DNA of 64,000 nt from the NCBI GenBank assembly GCA_024234575.1, contig JACKOB010000003.1:310001-374000 (forward strand). Direction: 5' to 3'. The position numbers and the translations under genes were made by a program. Of the stretch, positions 1 to 9,381 are shown piece by piece (position 1 is the stretch's first letter; every line of letters begins with the position of its first letter). Below the pieces are notes generated by a model. The model searched no databases. It had not been told where the DNA came from and was given only the letters and a program-made list of their open reading frames with translations. Source of the DNA: Hahellaceae bacterium. Its GTDB lineage: Bacteria; Pseudomonadota; Gammaproteobacteria; Pseudomonadales; Oleiphilaceae.

Positions 1-1
1 G

Positions 2-766
2 AACTTGTGTCGAGAGGCCGCAGCGAAGGGTGCCTCTTTATTATGTCTGCCCGAAAACTTTGCCTTGCTGGATTCATCTGCAGTGGTGGCGCTGGGTATC
101 GAAGAGGCACGTTCGGCTCGAATACGGTCCTTCATTGGTCACTTAAGCCGCGAGCTGGGTGTGTGGATTGTTGCCGGCTCAATTCCTTTGGCCGAGAGCC
201 CTGATAACCAGGGAGTCACACGAGTTAGTTCCGCCTGTTTGGTATTTAATGATAGAGGGGAGTGTCTGGCTAGATATGACAAAATACATTTGTTTGATGT
301 TAACGTGGGTGATGCCACAGGCATTTACCGTGAATCAGATCGGTTTATTCCAGGCAACTGTCCGGTAGTGGTTGATTCACCGATGGGCGTGCTGGGGCTG
401 TCGATCTGTTATGACCTGCGTTTTCCTGAATTATTTGTCGATCTTCGAAATAAAGGGGCAGAAATAATTCTCGTACCTTCGGCTTTTACTTATGCTACGG
501 GTAAAGACCACTGGAGCACGCTGTTGCGCGCTCGTGCCATCGAAAACCAGTGTTATGTCGTTGGTATCAACCAAGGTGGTCAGCACAATGCAACTCGTCG
601 CACCTGGGGGCACACGATGATCGTTGACCCGTGGGGAGCAGTGCTATCCAGCCTTGATGAAGGTGAGGGTGTCGTCATAGCCACAGTCGATAGAGAGCGG
701 CTATTGAACATTCGTGAAAAAATGCCCATCACTGAGCATCGTCGCTTTCATGTCCGCATGGATTAA
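2..766 (+). CDS. Carbon-nitrogen hydrolase (Nit/omega-amidase-like), 5' truncated by window edge
   Basis: Nitrilase-superfamily amidohydrolase. The triad is visible: Glu in LPENF, Lys in YDKIHLFD and the nucleophile Cys in SICYDLRFPEL, in the expected order and spacing. The family hydrolyses small amides; Nit1/YbeM-type members repair deaminated glutathione or act as omega-amidases, but the substrate cannot be read from the sequence. The reading frame is open to the left edge, and a normal member would have about 20-30 more N-terminal residues, so the start lies outside the window. It converges on darP. In Pseudomonas a nitrilase of this type sits beside tldD, which is not between these two genes here. 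Family call firm, specificity open. Confidence 0.88.
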   Translation, partial: NLCREAAAKGASLLCLPENFALLDSSAVVALGIEEARSARIRSFIGHLSRELGVWIVAGSIPLAESPDNQGVTRVSSACLVFNDRGECLARYDKIHLFDVNVGDATGIYRESDRFIPGNCPVVVDSPMGVLGLSICYDLRFPELFVDLRNKGAEIILVPSAFTYATGKDHWSTLLRARAIENQCYVVGINQGGQHNATRRTWGHTMIVDPWGAVLSSLDEGEGVVIATVDRERLLNIREKMPITEHRRFHVRMD

Positions 767-782
767 CGGTATTTTGCGCGTT

Positions 783-1304
783 TCAGTTTCGATGTCTTTC
801 GTGAGTGTCTTTGATAAAACGGAATAGCTTTCTGTATTGGCCTGTATTTTTTCCGTTTTCCTTGTCTTTTTTCGTGTTACGAATTAATTGCCGCAACGAT
901 TGAATATCTGTTTCGGGGTACTCTTCGATAAATGCGGTCACGCAGTTGGCATCATCACTAAGCAGTTTGTCGCGCCAGTTTTCGAGTTGGTGCAAGGTCT
1001 TGGTGAATTCCAGGCTGCTGGCATCGAATCGTTCCAGCACTTGCTGAATATCATCGGCGTTTTCATTGCGCATAACCTTACCAATAAACTGTCTTTGTCG
1101 CCTGATTGCCTCATTAGACTTTAGCTGCGTAAACTGGTCGATTGCATGTCGTAGCTCGGCACTAATGGGTAGCTGGTCAAGCTGGTCGCGCTTAAGTGTT
1201 GTCAGCCTAGCACCGAGATCTTGTAGTGCCTGCATTTCTCTCTTGATCTGAGATTTACTGGGTGGCAGGTTTTCTTCATCTTCATAATCGTAATCATCAT
1301 TCAT
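783..1304 (-). CDS. darP: Ribosome biogenesis factor DarP (YjgA, UPF0307)
   Basis: A 173-residue, strongly charged helical protein matching the YjgA/DarP family. The acidic N-terminus (DDYDYEDEE) is followed by the conserved PPSKSQIKREMQALQ segment, and the basic C-terminus contains GQYRKLFRFIKD. DarP acts in late maturation of the 50S subunit and peptidyl-transferase centre (family knowledge). The length agrees with the family (about 180 residues). The gene ends 17 bp from the convergent nitrilase gene. The pmbA partner often found next to it is not in the adjoining sequence. The start is the ATG giving MNDDYDYE; no strong Shine-Dalgarno sequence is visible. Confidence 0.9.
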   Translation of the reverse strand: MNDDYDYEDEENLPPSKSQIKREMQALQDLGARLTTLKRDQLDQLPISAELRHAIDQFTQLKSNEAIRRQRQFIGKVMRNENADDIQQVLERFDASSLEFTKTLHQLENWRDKLLSDDANCVTAFIEEYPETDIQSLRQLIRNTKKDKENGKNTGQYRKLFRFIKDTHERHRN

Positions 1305-1400
1305 TGGGAGATGCCTGTTGCTCTTCTATGTTCAACGTTGAAAAGGTCGGAGAGTGTAAAAGATATTTCGTTAAAGACAAACTTACCTGCCAGTTTATGG

Positions 1401-2756
1401 TCATCCATAAACGATTGTTGCGAGGCCTAAAAATGCCATAAAACCCACGACATCAGTAACCGTGGTAAGGATGACACCACCGGCTAATGCCGGGTCAATA
1501 TTTTGTGCTTTCAATATAATAGGCAGTGCCGTTCCGGCAATAGCGGCAGCAATCAGGTTGATGACCAGTGCTGCGGCAATGATAATGCCGATATAAATGT
1601 CGTTAAACCAGACAATTGCGGCGGCGGCAACAACAACTGCCCACAGGAGTCCGTTAAGCAATCCGACGAGAAACTCGCGATTAATCAGCCATCTGATGTT
1701 GCTGCCTGAAATCTGTCCCAGGGCCATGCCGCGAATGACCAGAGTTAGTGCCTGGCTGCCAGCGATACCGCCCATGCTGGCAACGATTGGCATGAGAACC
1801 GCCAGCGCCACTACTTTCTCGATAGTGTGTTCAAACAGACCAATGACTGCTGAGGCGATGAAAGCCGTAATTAAGTTTATGCCCAGCCAGACCGCACGCC
1901 TTTTAGTGGTTTTTCCAATGGGGGCAAAGGTGTCTTCATCTTCATCAAGACCCGCCATGCTCATTAATGAGTGATCGGCATCTTCCCGAATGACGTCAAC
2001 AACGTCATCGATAGTGATCCGTCCTACTAGCTTTCCCTGTTCGTTAACTACAGGGGCCGATACCAAGTCCCTCCGCTCGAATATCATGGCCACTTCTGTA
2101 TCCGGCATGTTGACAGGAATGGGTTCGATTTCAGTATCCATTACCTCCCGTACCGTTGCACTAGTGCTGGAGACAAGCATGGTAGTGAGTGGCAGTACGC
2201 CAATGAATTCATCGCGTCGATTGACGATTAACAGACTGTCTGTCATGGGTGGCAAAGATCGATGGCGGCGTAAATATCTCAGTACAACGTCAATGCTGAT
2301 ATCGGGTCTGACCGTGATGGTGTCTGTGTTCATCAGACCACCAGCGGTATCCTCCTGGTAGGAAAGGACCTCTTCGACACGCATTCTGTCTTGCGTGTCC
2401 ATAGAGTTTAGAACTTCGCCAATGACCGTGTCAGGTAGTTGTTGCAGTAAGTCGACCAAATCATCGAGGTCAAAATCTTCAGTAACCGATGCGAGTTCCT
2501 GTGCGTTCAATTTGCTCAGGAAGTAGGCTCTTATATCATCACTCAGATATTGGAGAACTTCTCCTTCGAGCTCTTTATCTACCAGTTTCCATAACAGGCT
2601 TCTTTCGCGGGGAGGTGTTGATTCCAACAGGTGCGCGATATCACTTGGGCTTAGGCCTGTATTGAGAATACGTGCGACCTGCTTGAACTGTCCGGAGTCC
2701 AAGGCTTCGCTAAGTATCTCAACTTGTGATTTTATCGACTCTGTTGTTTGTGCCAT
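1401..2756 (-). CDS. mgtE: Magnesium transporter MgtE
   Basis: 451-residue Mg2+ channel/transporter. Residues about 30-130 form the helical MgtE N domain, about 135-255 a pair of CBS domains (including RITIDDVVDVIRED), and about 285-451 the five-helix membrane domain with the conserved PIVASMGGIAGSQ and ALAGGVILTTVTDVVGF motifs. In the family, Mg2+ binding between the N and CBS domains closes the pore. It lies 238 bp downstream of ptsO on the same strand, so it may have its own promoter. No Mg2+ riboswitch could be recognised in that gap. Length and domain order are normal. Confidence 0.95.
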   Translation of the reverse strand: MAQTTESIKSQVEILSEALDSGQFKQVARILNTGLSPSDIAHLLESTPPRERSLLWKLVDKELEGEVLQYLSDDIRAYFLSKLNAQELASVTEDFDLDDLVDLLQQLPDTVIGEVLNSMDTQDRMRVEEVLSYQEDTAGGLMNTDTITVRPDISIDVVLRYLRRHRSLPPMTDSLLIVNRRDEFIGVLPLTTMLVSSTSATVREVMDTEIEPIPVNMPDTEVAMIFERRDLVSAPVVNEQGKLVGRITIDDVVDVIREDADHSLMSMAGLDEDEDTFAPIGKTTKRRAVWLGINLITAFIASAVIGLFEHTIEKVVALAVLMPIVASMGGIAGSQALTLVIRGMALGQISGSNIRWLINREFLVGLLNGLLWAVVVAAAAIVWFNDIYIGIIIAAALVINLIAAAIAGTALPIILKAQNIDPALAGGVILTTVTDVVGFMAFLGLATIVYG

Positions 2757-2994
2757 TCAGAAATATCTATGTTGGAGGATGGTTAACGGGTCGCCGCCAA
2801 TCAGATTATTGGCAAATAACATCTGTCTCAAGGTAGTTAGACAGGACTTATCTTATCTCTGTAGCGCTAGTATAACTTATCATAGATATTTTCTTTAGAA
2901 AGTTATGACGTTTGTCGCAGACTTTGTAGAATTAATTGTGTTGCTTGATGCATAGGAAGAGGGGCTTTTGTTTGGCTGTGTAAATGAATGGAGG

Positions 2995-3264
2995 CTATTC
3001 TTCTTCACCGAATTTATTGGCAAACAAACTGATAACTGCTTCACTGGCGGCGCTTTCATCGCGGCCATCAACTTCTATTTGCACTACCGTGCCGCACGAT
3101 GCCGCCAACATCATCACTGACATGATGCTTTTGGCATCCACTTTCTTGCTGCCCTTGGCGATTGAAACGGAACTTTCAAACCGCATGGCAGTGGTGACCA
3201 GTTTGTTAGCCGCTCTGGCGTGCAGGCCCAATTTATTGATGATTTCGATATCTGCTGTAATCAT
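2995..3264 (-). CDS. ptsO: HPr-like phosphocarrier NPr of the nitrogen PTS
   Basis: 89-residue HPr-fold protein. His15 in KLGLHARAA is the phosphate-accepting residue, and Ser46 in AKSIM corresponds to the regulatory serine site of HPr proteins. It is the middle carrier of the PTSNtr chain (EINtr to NPr to PtsN). It is the last gene of the rpoN cluster, 44 bp after rapZ, as in Escherichia coli (npr) and Pseudomonas (ptsO). EINtr (ptsP) is not in the window. No sugar PTS genes are seen here, which supports a regulatory rather than transport role. Confidence 0.94.
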   Translation of the reverse strand: MITADIEIINKLGLHARAANKLVTTAMRFESSVSIAKGSKKVDAKSIMSVMMLAASCGTVVQIEVDGRDESAASEAVISLFANKFGEEE

Positions 3265-3308
3265 AGTTCGTCTTTGTGGGATGGCTGTAATTGCATTGGG
3301 TATAAAGG

Positions 3309-4199
3309 TTAGTGTGCACCCTTCTGATCTGCAGTTGCCTGATCTGGCAGCTCTTTATGTCTAACCTGCACGTTGCTATAGATAGATTCAAACTTCTTAC
3401 GCAGCATTTCACTAAGGTAGACGGAGCGATGTTGGCCCCCTGTGCAGCCAATTGCAATGGTCATATAGCTGCGGTTTGACGCATGAAACCTGGGTAGCCA
3501 CTTGGTTAAAAAACTGGAAATATCGTCAATCATTTCCGTTGTGTCAGGTTGCTTGCCCAAAAAATCTATAATCGGCTGCTCAAGTCCGGTGTATTTTCTT
3601 AGCGAGTGATCCCAATAGGGGTTGGGTAAACAGCGTACATCGAACACAATATCCGCATCGATGGGAACACCATGCTTGAATCCAAACGACTGAAACAGCA
3701 AGGCCAGTTCTTGATTCTTATGACCCGCCACCCGCTCTTTAATCATATCTCGCAGCTGATACATACCAAGGTCGCTGGTATCTATGCTGAGATCTGCTCG
3801 GCTCGAAATGGGTTCGAGCAGTTTTCTTTCTGCTTCAATTGCCTCTTTCAGCGAGATGGTTGCACTACTTAACGGGTGTTTTCGGCGCGTGGCATGAAAT
3901 CGCTTAAACAGAGTCTGGTTGAGCGCATCCAGGTAAATTATTTCAATGTCGACAGGTTTTTGAATAAGCTCGTCGTAAATCGTGCCAAAGTTGCGTAACT
4001 CATTAGACAGATTGCGGGCGTCAATGCTAACCGCGATTTTACCCAGTCGCTGAGTGTTGCTTTGAAGCGCTTCAGCAATGAGTGGAAAGAGAAGACCGAT
4101 AGGCAAGTTATCAATGCAATAGTACCCAACGTCTTCGAGTACGTTCAGGGCAGTTGATTTGCCAGAACCAGAGCGTCCGCTAATAATAATAAGTTTCAT
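3309..4199 (-). CDS. rapZ: RapZ, P-loop nucleotide-binding RNase adapter
   Basis: 296 residues. The N-terminal kinase-like domain has a Walker A motif GRSGSGKST at residues 8-16. The C-terminal RNA-binding domain carries the family signature GCTGGQHRSVY at residues 251-261. In enterobacteria RapZ presents the GlmZ sRNA to RNase E and so tunes GlmS; in other gammaproteobacteria its RNA partner is less clear. It sits between ptsN (22 bp upstream) and ptsO (44 bp downstream), the usual arrangement linking it to cell-envelope precursor supply and PTSNtr. Length is typical. Confidence 0.95.
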   Translation of the reverse strand: MKLIIISGRSGSGKSTALNVLEDVGYYCIDNLPIGLLFPLIAEALQSNTQRLGKIAVSIDARNLSNELRNFGTIYDELIQKPVDIEIIYLDALNQTLFKRFHATRRKHPLSSATISLKEAIEAERKLLEPISSRADLSIDTSDLGMYQLRDMIKERVAGHKNQELALLFQSFGFKHGVPIDADIVFDVRCLPNPYWDHSLRKYTGLEQPIIDFLGKQPDTTEMIDDISSFLTKWLPRFHASNRSYMTIAIGCTGGQHRSVYLSEMLRKKFESIYSNVQVRHKELPDQATADQKGAH

Positions 4200-4221
4200 A
4201 GTTCATCGGTTTCAATACCGG

Positions 4222-4686
4222 TCAGTCTTCGACAATGGTTTTATACAGCTCTGCGCTATCTTGGCACGAACGCAGTTTTTTGCATAGGTCGGCATCATTG
4301 AACTTCTCTGCCAGTTGGCTTAGCAAATCAAGATGTTCGCTGGTAGCTTCCTTAGGCACGAGTAAAACAAACAGCATATCTACCGGCTCGTTGTCGATGG
4401 CGTCGAAAGGTACTTTCTCTTCCAGGGTCAACAGTGCACCGATAACCTGCTGTGATTCTTCTAACCGGCAATGGGGAATTGCTATTCCCTGTCCTATACC
4501 GGTGCTTCCCAGGCGCTCTCTATTGAGCAGGTTGTTAAAAACATCTTTCTCTTCCAGGTTTGGGTGATTGGTAGCGACCAGATGAGATATTTGTTCAAGA
4601 ATTCGTTTTTTACTGCTCCCAGGCACACCCGTTAGGGTGAGCTCTGGGGACAGAATAGACTTAATTGAAACTAAGTTGTCCGTCAT
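4222..4686 (-). CDS. ptsN: PTS IIA-like nitrogen-regulatory protein PtsN (EIIANtr)
   Basis: 154-residue EIIA fructose/mannitol-type domain. His72 in GIAIPHCRL is the phosphorylation site. PtsN is the terminal acceptor of PTSNtr and regulates targets such as potassium transport and sensor kinases by protein contact (family knowledge). The gene lies 63 bp after hpf and 22 bp before rapZ in the conserved rpoN cluster. Length matches other members. The ATG giving MTDNLVSIKS is the only sensible start. Confidence 0.94.
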   Translation of the reverse strand: MTDNLVSIKSILSPELTLTGVPGSSKKRILEQISHLVATNHPNLEEKDVFNNLLNRERLGSTGIGQGIAIPHCRLEESQQVIGALLTLEEKVPFDAIDNEPVDMLFVLLVPKEATSEHLDLLSQLAEKFNDADLCKKLRSCQDSAELYKTIVED

Positions 4687-4749
4687 TTTTCCGCAATACT
4701 CTTGACGCTAATCCTTAGCGCCTTAACTGATAAGGGTGCACAAGCTGGA

Positions 4750-5049
4750 CTACGCACCGTGTGAACGCGCAACATTCTTTTCTTTATGCTTAAGAATCTG
4801 TCGGTCGAGTTTGTCTGAAAGTGCGTCAATGGCAGCATACATGTCGTCATGCTCAGCCTTTGCGTGCGCCTCAGTACCGCTTAGGTGCATCGTGCCTTCT
4901 GCAATATGACGTGTTTTTTCTACGGATAATGTTATTTGTACATTGCTGATATTGTCGAAATGCTTTTCTAATTTTTTGATTTTACTGGATACGTATTCTT
5001 TTAATGCATCTGTTAGATCAACATGGTGACCAGTAATGTTCAATTGCAT
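4750..5049 (-). CDS. hpf: Ribosome hibernation promoting factor, short form
   Basis: 99 residues with the S30AE fold: N-terminal MQLNITGHHVDLTDALKEYV and a basic C-terminal helix ending in KLDRQILKHKEKNVARSHGA. It binds the 30S subunit in stationary phase and promotes 100S dimers together with RMF (short-form family). The long-form C-terminal dimerisation domain is absent. The start is supported by AAGGAGCC just upstream of the ATG. It follows rpoN after a 117-bp gap containing two stem-loops, so its expression may be partly uncoupled from rpoN. Confidence 0.93.
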   Translation of the reverse strand: MQLNITGHHVDLTDALKEYVSSKIKKLEKHFDNISNVQITLSVEKTRHIAEGTMHLSGTEAHAKAEHDDMYAAIDALSDKLDRQILKHKEKNVARSHGA

Positions 5050-5073
5050 AGTAGGCTCCTTAGTGCGAAGAAT

Positions 5074-5141
5074 CCGGAAACTTTATCTTTGTAGGTTGTT
5101 TCCGGCTCCAGTTTCCACACATGCGAGAAAAAACATGTGTG
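5074..5141. repeat. Two stem-loops between rpoN and hpf
   Basis: Two perfect 8-bp inverted repeats lie in the 117-bp gap. CCGGAAAC (5074-5081) pairs with GTTTCCGG (5098-5105). CACACATG (5116-5123) pairs with CATGTGTG (5134-5141) around a purine-rich 10-nt loop. Neither is followed by a T run in the direction of transcription, so they do not look like simple intrinsic terminators. They could be mRNA processing or stabilising structures, or regulator sites for hpf. Confidence 0.45.
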
Positions 5142-5166
5142 ATGATAATGGGTTTAATTTTTAATG

Positions 5167-6711
5167 TTACACCAGTCTCTTGCGTTCGTTTGAAGGCGGA
5201 ATAGACATTGCCTCCCTGTACTTGGCTATGGTTCTTCTGGCAACCTGAATACCTTGTTCTTCCAGTACGTCGGCAATTTTGCTATCGCTTAGAGGCTTCT
5301 TGGCAGACTCCGCCGCAATGAGTTTTTTGATAATTGCCCTGATTGCTGTTGAGGAGCATTCGCCCCCGGCGGCAGTGCTGACATGGCTGGAAAAAAAGTA
5401 CTTTAGCTCGAATATACCTCTGGGGGTATGCATGTACTTTTGAGTCGTCACCCGTGAAATGGTCGATTCGTGCATTTCTACGGCTTGGGCGATGTCGGCG
5501 AGAACCATCGGTTTCATCGCTTCATCGCCATAATCAAGAAATCCTTGCTGATATTCAACTATTTTGCTCGCAACTTTTAGCAGAGTCTCATTACGGCTTT
5601 GTAAGCTTTTAATAAACCAGCGTGCTTCTTGTAACTGATCTTTTAGAAAATTGTTGTCATTGCTGTTATCTGCCCGCTTTACCAGCGAAGCGTAGCCGGA
5701 GTTGACGCGTATTTTGGGGGCAATCTCCGGATTGAGCTCGATCTTCCAGCGTTCGTTCTCTTTTTTAACCATAACATCTGGTACAACATACTCAGATGCC
5801 GTGTCGCTGATCGATAAACCTGGCTTTGGATTCAGGGTTTGTATTAGTGCGATCACTGATTTAAGGTCTTCTTCCTTTAAACGGCTTCGGCGCATGAGCT
5901 GCGCGTAATCCCGGTTGCCCAGTAAATGAAGGTAATGATTTACGACCATTTTAGCTTGCGGTAGCCATGGTGTGTCCGAAGGTAATTGAGCTAGTTGTAC
6001 AAAAAGGCACTCTTTTAGATCGCGGGCACAGACTCCGGGCGGGTCAAAATGCTGCAGGCGTCGCATAACTGCCACGACTTCGTCGAGGTCGAGATCTTCA
6101 AATTCTTCCACAAGTCCAGAGTGGATTTCTTCAACAGAGCTTGTGATATAGCCTTCAGGATTAACCGAGTCAATTAAAGACATCGCGATGATTCTGTCTG
6201 TTTCGGACATCGGGGTCAGATTTAATTGCCAGTTCAGGTGGTCCTGAAGTGTTTCTCCTGCAGAGTTGCGTGATTCGAAATCAAGATCATTGTCGTCAGA
6301 ACCTGCAGGGCCGGCAGGTGCACTGCTTTGATAGATGTCATCCCATGCCGTGTCGACTGGCAGATCGTCAGGAATCGCGTCTCCCCAGGACTCTTCTCCA
6401 GCACTAAAGGCTTCGCTGTCGTAGTCGTCAGAATTGTGGTTGTCAGTTTCTCTGCTGGGGGTCGGCTCGTTTAAATTTTGGTTTTCAGACGTACGGTTAT
6501 CCGAAGTCGAAGCGCTGTCATCGTTACTGTTGGATGTTTGCTCGCTGTCTGCGTGGCCTTCATCCAGTTCGAGCATTGGGTTTGAGTCCAGCGCTTCCTG
6601 AATTTCTTGTTGAAGATCGAGGGTTGAAAGCTGCAAAAGCCTGATAGCCTGCTGCAGCTGAGGAGTCATCGTGAGCTGTTGGCCAAGCTTTAGTTGTAAA
6701 GATGCCTTCAT
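5167..6711 (-). CDS. rpoN: RNA polymerase sigma-54 factor RpoN
   Basis: About 514 residues from the second in-frame ATG ([11 protein letters not shown]), the usual RpoN start; a further ATG lies two codons upstream. Region I is glutamine-rich ([16 protein letters not shown]), region II is acidic (about residues 55-145), and the core-binding and DNA-binding parts follow. Near the C-terminus is the RpoN box [10 protein letters not shown] that reads the -24 element. It directs transcription from -24/-12 promoters with AAA+ activators; one such promoter lies in front of pilA in this window. It sits in the conserved lptB-rpoN-hpf-ptsN order. Confidence 0.97.
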   Translation of the reverse strand: MKASLQLKLGQQLTMTPQLQQAIRLLQLSTLDLQQEIQEALDSNPMLELDEGHADSEQTSNSNDDSASTSDNRTSENQNLNEPTPSRETDNHNSDDYDSEAFSAGEESWGDAIPDDLPVDTAWDDIYQSSAPAGPAGSDDNDLDFESRNSAGETLQDHLNWQLNLTPMSETDRIIAMSLIDSVNPEGYITSSVEEIHSGLVEEFEDLDLDEVVAVMRRLQHFDPPGVCARDLKECLFVQLAQLPSDTPWLPQAKMVVNHYLHLLGNRDYAQLMRRSRLKEEDLKSVIALIQTLNPKPGLSISDTASEYVVPDVMVKKENERWKIELNPEIAPKIRVNSGYASLVKRADNSNDNNFLKDQLQEARWFIKSLQSRNETLLKVASKIVEYQQGFLDYGDEAMKPMVLADIAQAVEMHESTISRVTTQKYMHTPRGIFELKYFFSSHVSTAAGGECSSTAIRAIIKKLIAAESAKKPLSDSKIADVLEEQGIQVARRTIAKYREAMSIPPSNERKRLV

Positions 6712-6815
6712 GACCATTTAGTTAGTACCGCCTTAACCCAACTTTTCGTGTCTATGAACGTGGCTCGCCTCTTGGCTTCGCGACATAAATAGCATATGGA
6801 TAATCAAAGTGTTTT

Positions 6816-6840
6816 AACTACACCTGAAGTAAGTGTAGTT
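6816..6840. repeat. Inverted repeat after lptB
   Basis: AACTACAC (6816-6823) and GTGTAGTT (6833-6840) form a perfect 8-bp stem with a 9-nt loop. It begins at the lptB stop codon within the 128-bp lptB-rpoN gap. No T tract follows in the minus direction, so termination is doubtful. An mRNA 3'-end or attenuation role for separating lpt from rpoN expression is possible. Confidence 0.4.
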
Positions 6841-7565
6841 TAAAGTTTAAATTCGTTCCCAAGATAAACATCTTTAACGCGTTGGTTGCTCAACACCTCT
6901 TGAGAAGTTCCCTCTGCAATAATGTGGCCATCTCCAACAATAAACGCTTTTTCACAAATATCAAGAGTTTCACGAACGTTGTGATCAGTAATCAGCACAC
7001 CTATGCCTTTTGCCTTTAAGTGCTTGATTATTTGCTTAATATCGCTTACGGAAATGGGGTCGACGCCAGCAAATGGCTCGTCAAGTAGTATAAATGCAGG
7101 CTCGGTTGCCAAGGCTCTGGCAATCTCAACTCGCCGCCTTTCTCCTCCCGAAAGGCTCATTCCCAGGCTATCTTTGATATGTGTTATATGAAATTCCTGC
7201 AACAAAGCTTCCATTTTTTTTTGCCGGTCTTTTTTGGAAATATCTTTGCGCGTTTCCAGTATTGCCATCAGGTTATCCTGAACAGTGAGCTTACGAAAGA
7301 CAGAGGCTTCCTGAGGTAAATAACCAATGCCTTTTCTTGCTCGGCCATGCATCGGCAGAGAAGTGATGTCTTCATTGTCGATAAGTATTCGGCCTTTGTC
7401 TGCTTCGACCAGACCTACGATCATATAAAAACAAGTGGTTTTGCCAGCACCATTTGGCCCAAGTAAACCTACGATCTCGCCACTTTTGACGCTGATTGAA
7501 ACGTCTTTAACTACTTGTCTTTTTTTATAGCTTTTTGCCAGATTAAGTGCGGTTAGGTTTTTCAT
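6840..7565 (-). CDS. lptB: LPS export ABC transporter ATPase LptB
   Basis: 241-residue ABC ATPase with Walker [10 protein letters not shown] (36-44), signature LSGGE (138-142), Walker B FILLDEP with catalytic Glu163, and a switch His in [10 protein letters not shown]. It powers LPS extraction from the inner membrane together with LptF/LptG (not in the window) and the LptC-LptA bridge. Its start overlaps the end of lptA by 4 bp (ATGA), indicating translational coupling. It shows the family's conserved adjacency to rpoN. Confidence 0.97.
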   Translation of the reverse strand: MKNLTALNLAKSYKKRQVVKDVSISVKSGEIVGLLGPNGAGKTTCFYMIVGLVEADKGRILIDNEDITSLPMHGRARKGIGYLPQEASVFRKLTVQDNLMAILETRKDISKKDRQKKMEALLQEFHITHIKDSLGMSLSGGERRRVEIARALATEPAFILLDEPFAGVDPISVSDIKQIIKHLKAKGIGVLITDHNVRETLDICEKAFIVGDGHIIAEGTSQEVLSNQRVKDVYLGNEFKL

Positions 7566-8185
7566 TGCGGCGGCTGCTCAACTGGTTCCTTGCCGTTGCC
7601 GGTTTTTTCTGTCATCGATTTTTTATCACCAGTGACACTGTCATTTTGTTTGAGCTTAGGGGCTGATTGAGGGTGAAATATTAACTCTACCCGGCCATCT
7701 TTTTCACCATTTTGTCCAGTGCCCGAGGCTGATACCACGCGTGTCTTGGAGTTGTAAATAATGCTATTGCCTTGAAACTGGTTAGGGCCTTGTACAAGTT
7801 TGGCATTTTGGGTGATTTCGATGGTGCCGTGTTCATGAAGATAAACTATCAGGTTGCCAAAAGCTTCTGTTTCCGGGCTTTTTTCGTCTGCAGCCTGTTT
7901 CAGGTGGGCAGGACTGCCGGATGCTTCAATCTTTGTTAACGCCTGATTTTTGCTGAAGATAATGATCTTCTCGGCGGACAGGGATGTCGACCCTTGTGTA
8001 ATTAGCACATCGCCCTGATAAATGGCCGTCCCATTTGCTTCGTTAAGCTCGGCTTTATCGGCCTTAATATGGATGGGGTCGTTGTTGTTGCCACTGAGTG
8101 CTATAGCGTGATTGCTGCACAACAAACCATACAGTAGTGCAGCACATATTGAATTGAGGGTGAGATTACTTTGTTTGTAGAACAT
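7562..8185 (-). CDS. lptA: LPS transport periplasmic bridge protein LptA (LptH)
   Basis: OstA/LptA-fold periplasmic protein, about 207 residues from the chosen ATG. That start (MFYKQSN) has AAGGG five bases upstream and gives a clear signal peptide ending near HAIA. Longer in-frame starts at 8200 and 8227 lack a good ribosome site. The body contains the expected beta-jellyroll pattern ([35 protein letters not shown]). The C-terminus is Lys/Glu/Pro-rich. It overlaps lptC by 20 bp and lptB by 4 bp, so the three are translated together. Confidence 0.92.
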   Translation of the reverse strand: MFYKQSNLTLNSICAALLYGLLCSNHAIALSGNNNDPIHIKADKAELNEANGTAIYQGDVLITQGSTSLSAEKIIIFSKNQALTKIEASGSPAHLKQAADEKSPETEAFGNLIVYLHEHGTIEITQNAKLVQGPNQFQGNSIIYNSKTRVVSASGTGQNGEKDGRVELIFHPQSAPKLKQNDSVTGDKKSMTEKTGNGKEPVEQPPQ

Positions 8186-8756
8186 AAGTGCCCTTAACAT
8201 TGGATAGTAGTTCAACTCTTTTTTCATTAACCCAGACCTTCATTCCTACTGCTGAAGTCAGCCCTTCGGCCCCTGAAATTTTAACAGGGCGATCAGTGAC
8301 AATGTACTTTGTTTTGGTATACAGCGAGAGTTCATCAGTTTGGAAGTTTAATACAGGAACATCGCCTTGTAGTTGCTCGATAACAACATTTCCTTTTAAA
8401 ACCAATTGTTCCTGTTTGCTAAGGTATTGTCCTTGACTGGCTTTTATCGTCCATGGTGTCCTATCTTCCTGATAGATAAGGATATCTGGTGAGCTGAAAA
8501 TACCTTCATCAGAGTCAGGAAAATGCACACCCTGCTTGGTCGACATTTTGCTATTTAATTCGCCAGTGATGCCGTATTCACGGTAAACACCATTGACAAG
8601 GTAGGAGTCGGGCTCTTCCATCGCTGACTTAACTGTGTCAGGAGGGGAGGGCTCATCACTCGTCCAAAGCAAAATTACTGCGGCCAAAAAAGTGCCTAAT
8701 AATGCAATAAGCCTGATGCTCGCTCTGACGCTAAAGTTATTCATTCTTTTTGGCAT
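8166..8756 (-). CDS. lptC: LPS export protein LptC
   Basis: 196 residues with a single N-terminal transmembrane helix (about 13-30, IRLIALLGTFLAAVILLW) and a periplasmic LptC beta-jellyroll containing LYLSK-type strands and LKGNVVIEQ. It receives LPS from LptBFG and passes it to LptA. It starts 18 bp after kdsC and overlaps lptA, matching the conserved kdsC-lptC-lptA-lptB order. LptC is weakly conserved in sequence, so position and topology weigh heavily in the call. Confidence 0.92.
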   Translation of the reverse strand: MPKRMNNFSVRASIRLIALLGTFLAAVILLWTSDEPSPPDTVKSAMEEPDSYLVNGVYREYGITGELNSKMSTKQGVHFPDSDEGIFSSPDILIYQEDRTPWTIKASQGQYLSKQEQLVLKGNVVIEQLQGDVPVLNFQTDELSLYTKTKYIVTDRPVKISGAEGLTSAVGMKVWVNEKRVELLSNVKGTYVLQTK

Positions 8757-8774
8757 GACCCCTTTTCAAAAACT

Positions 8775-9305
8775 CTACAAGAAAGCATGCAGCAGTTGCT
8801 CTTTAACGCCTTTGGCGTCAAGAATCATGTCGCATATCTCTCTAACCGCACCGTCGCCACCTTTCTTGTTGCTGCACCAGTCTGCGTGCATCTTTACGAA
8901 CTCGTAACCATTGGCAACCGTGATACCCAGGCCAGCTATTTTAATCGCACCAAGATCAGGAAGGTCGTCGCCGATATAGGCTGTTTGGCCAAGCGGGATA
9001 TCCAGCGTGCTGGCAAGTTCTTGTAGCGCGATTTTTTTATCTTCGCGACCTTGAATAAGGTGCTTAATGCCAAGATCGTTGGCTCTTTTAGTTGTGAGAG
9101 GAGAGTTTCGTCCGGTTATAAATGCAACTTCAACGCCGCTTTTCTGCAGAAGTTTAAGGCCAAGGCCGTCAAGAATGTTAAAACCTTTCAGCTCGTCACC
9201 GTTGGCGCTGAAATATAGTTTGCCGTCGGTCATGACACCGTCGACATCAAAGGCGGCAAGCCTTACCTGGCTGGCTATGGAGCGGATTTCTGCGGCTGAT
9301 TTCAA
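8775..9305 (-). CDS. kdsC: 3-deoxy-D-manno-octulosonate 8-phosphate phosphatase KdsC
   Basis: 176-residue HAD-superfamily phosphatase without a cap domain. Motif I is FDVDGVMTDG (Asp20 nucleophile, Asp22), then VAFITGRNSPLT with the motif II Thr, and AYIGDDLPDL as motif III. It removes phosphate from Kdo-8-P to give Kdo for the LPS inner core. It lies between kdsD and lptC as in Escherichia coli. Length agrees with the family. Confidence 0.95.
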   Translation of the reverse strand: MKSAAEIRSIASQVRLAAFDVDGVMTDGKLYFSANGDELKGFNILDGLGLKLLQKSGVEVAFITGRNSPLTTKRANDLGIKHLIQGREDKKIALQELASTLDIPLGQTAYIGDDLPDLGAIKIAGLGITVANGYEFVKMHADWCSNKKGGDGAVREICDMILDAKGVKEQLLHAFL

Positions 9306-9381
9306 AGTTTCTGCACCTGCTGAATGGTTAGGGGTGTTTTAATGCTAAAGTCATTTTTTAGTCACTGCACTAACAAGATCT

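Noticed and set aside
2757..2994. Mg2+ riboswitch (M-box or mgtA-type leader) in front of mgtE
   Set aside because: The 238-bp leader shows no recognisable conserved riboswitch core or terminator/antiterminator pair.
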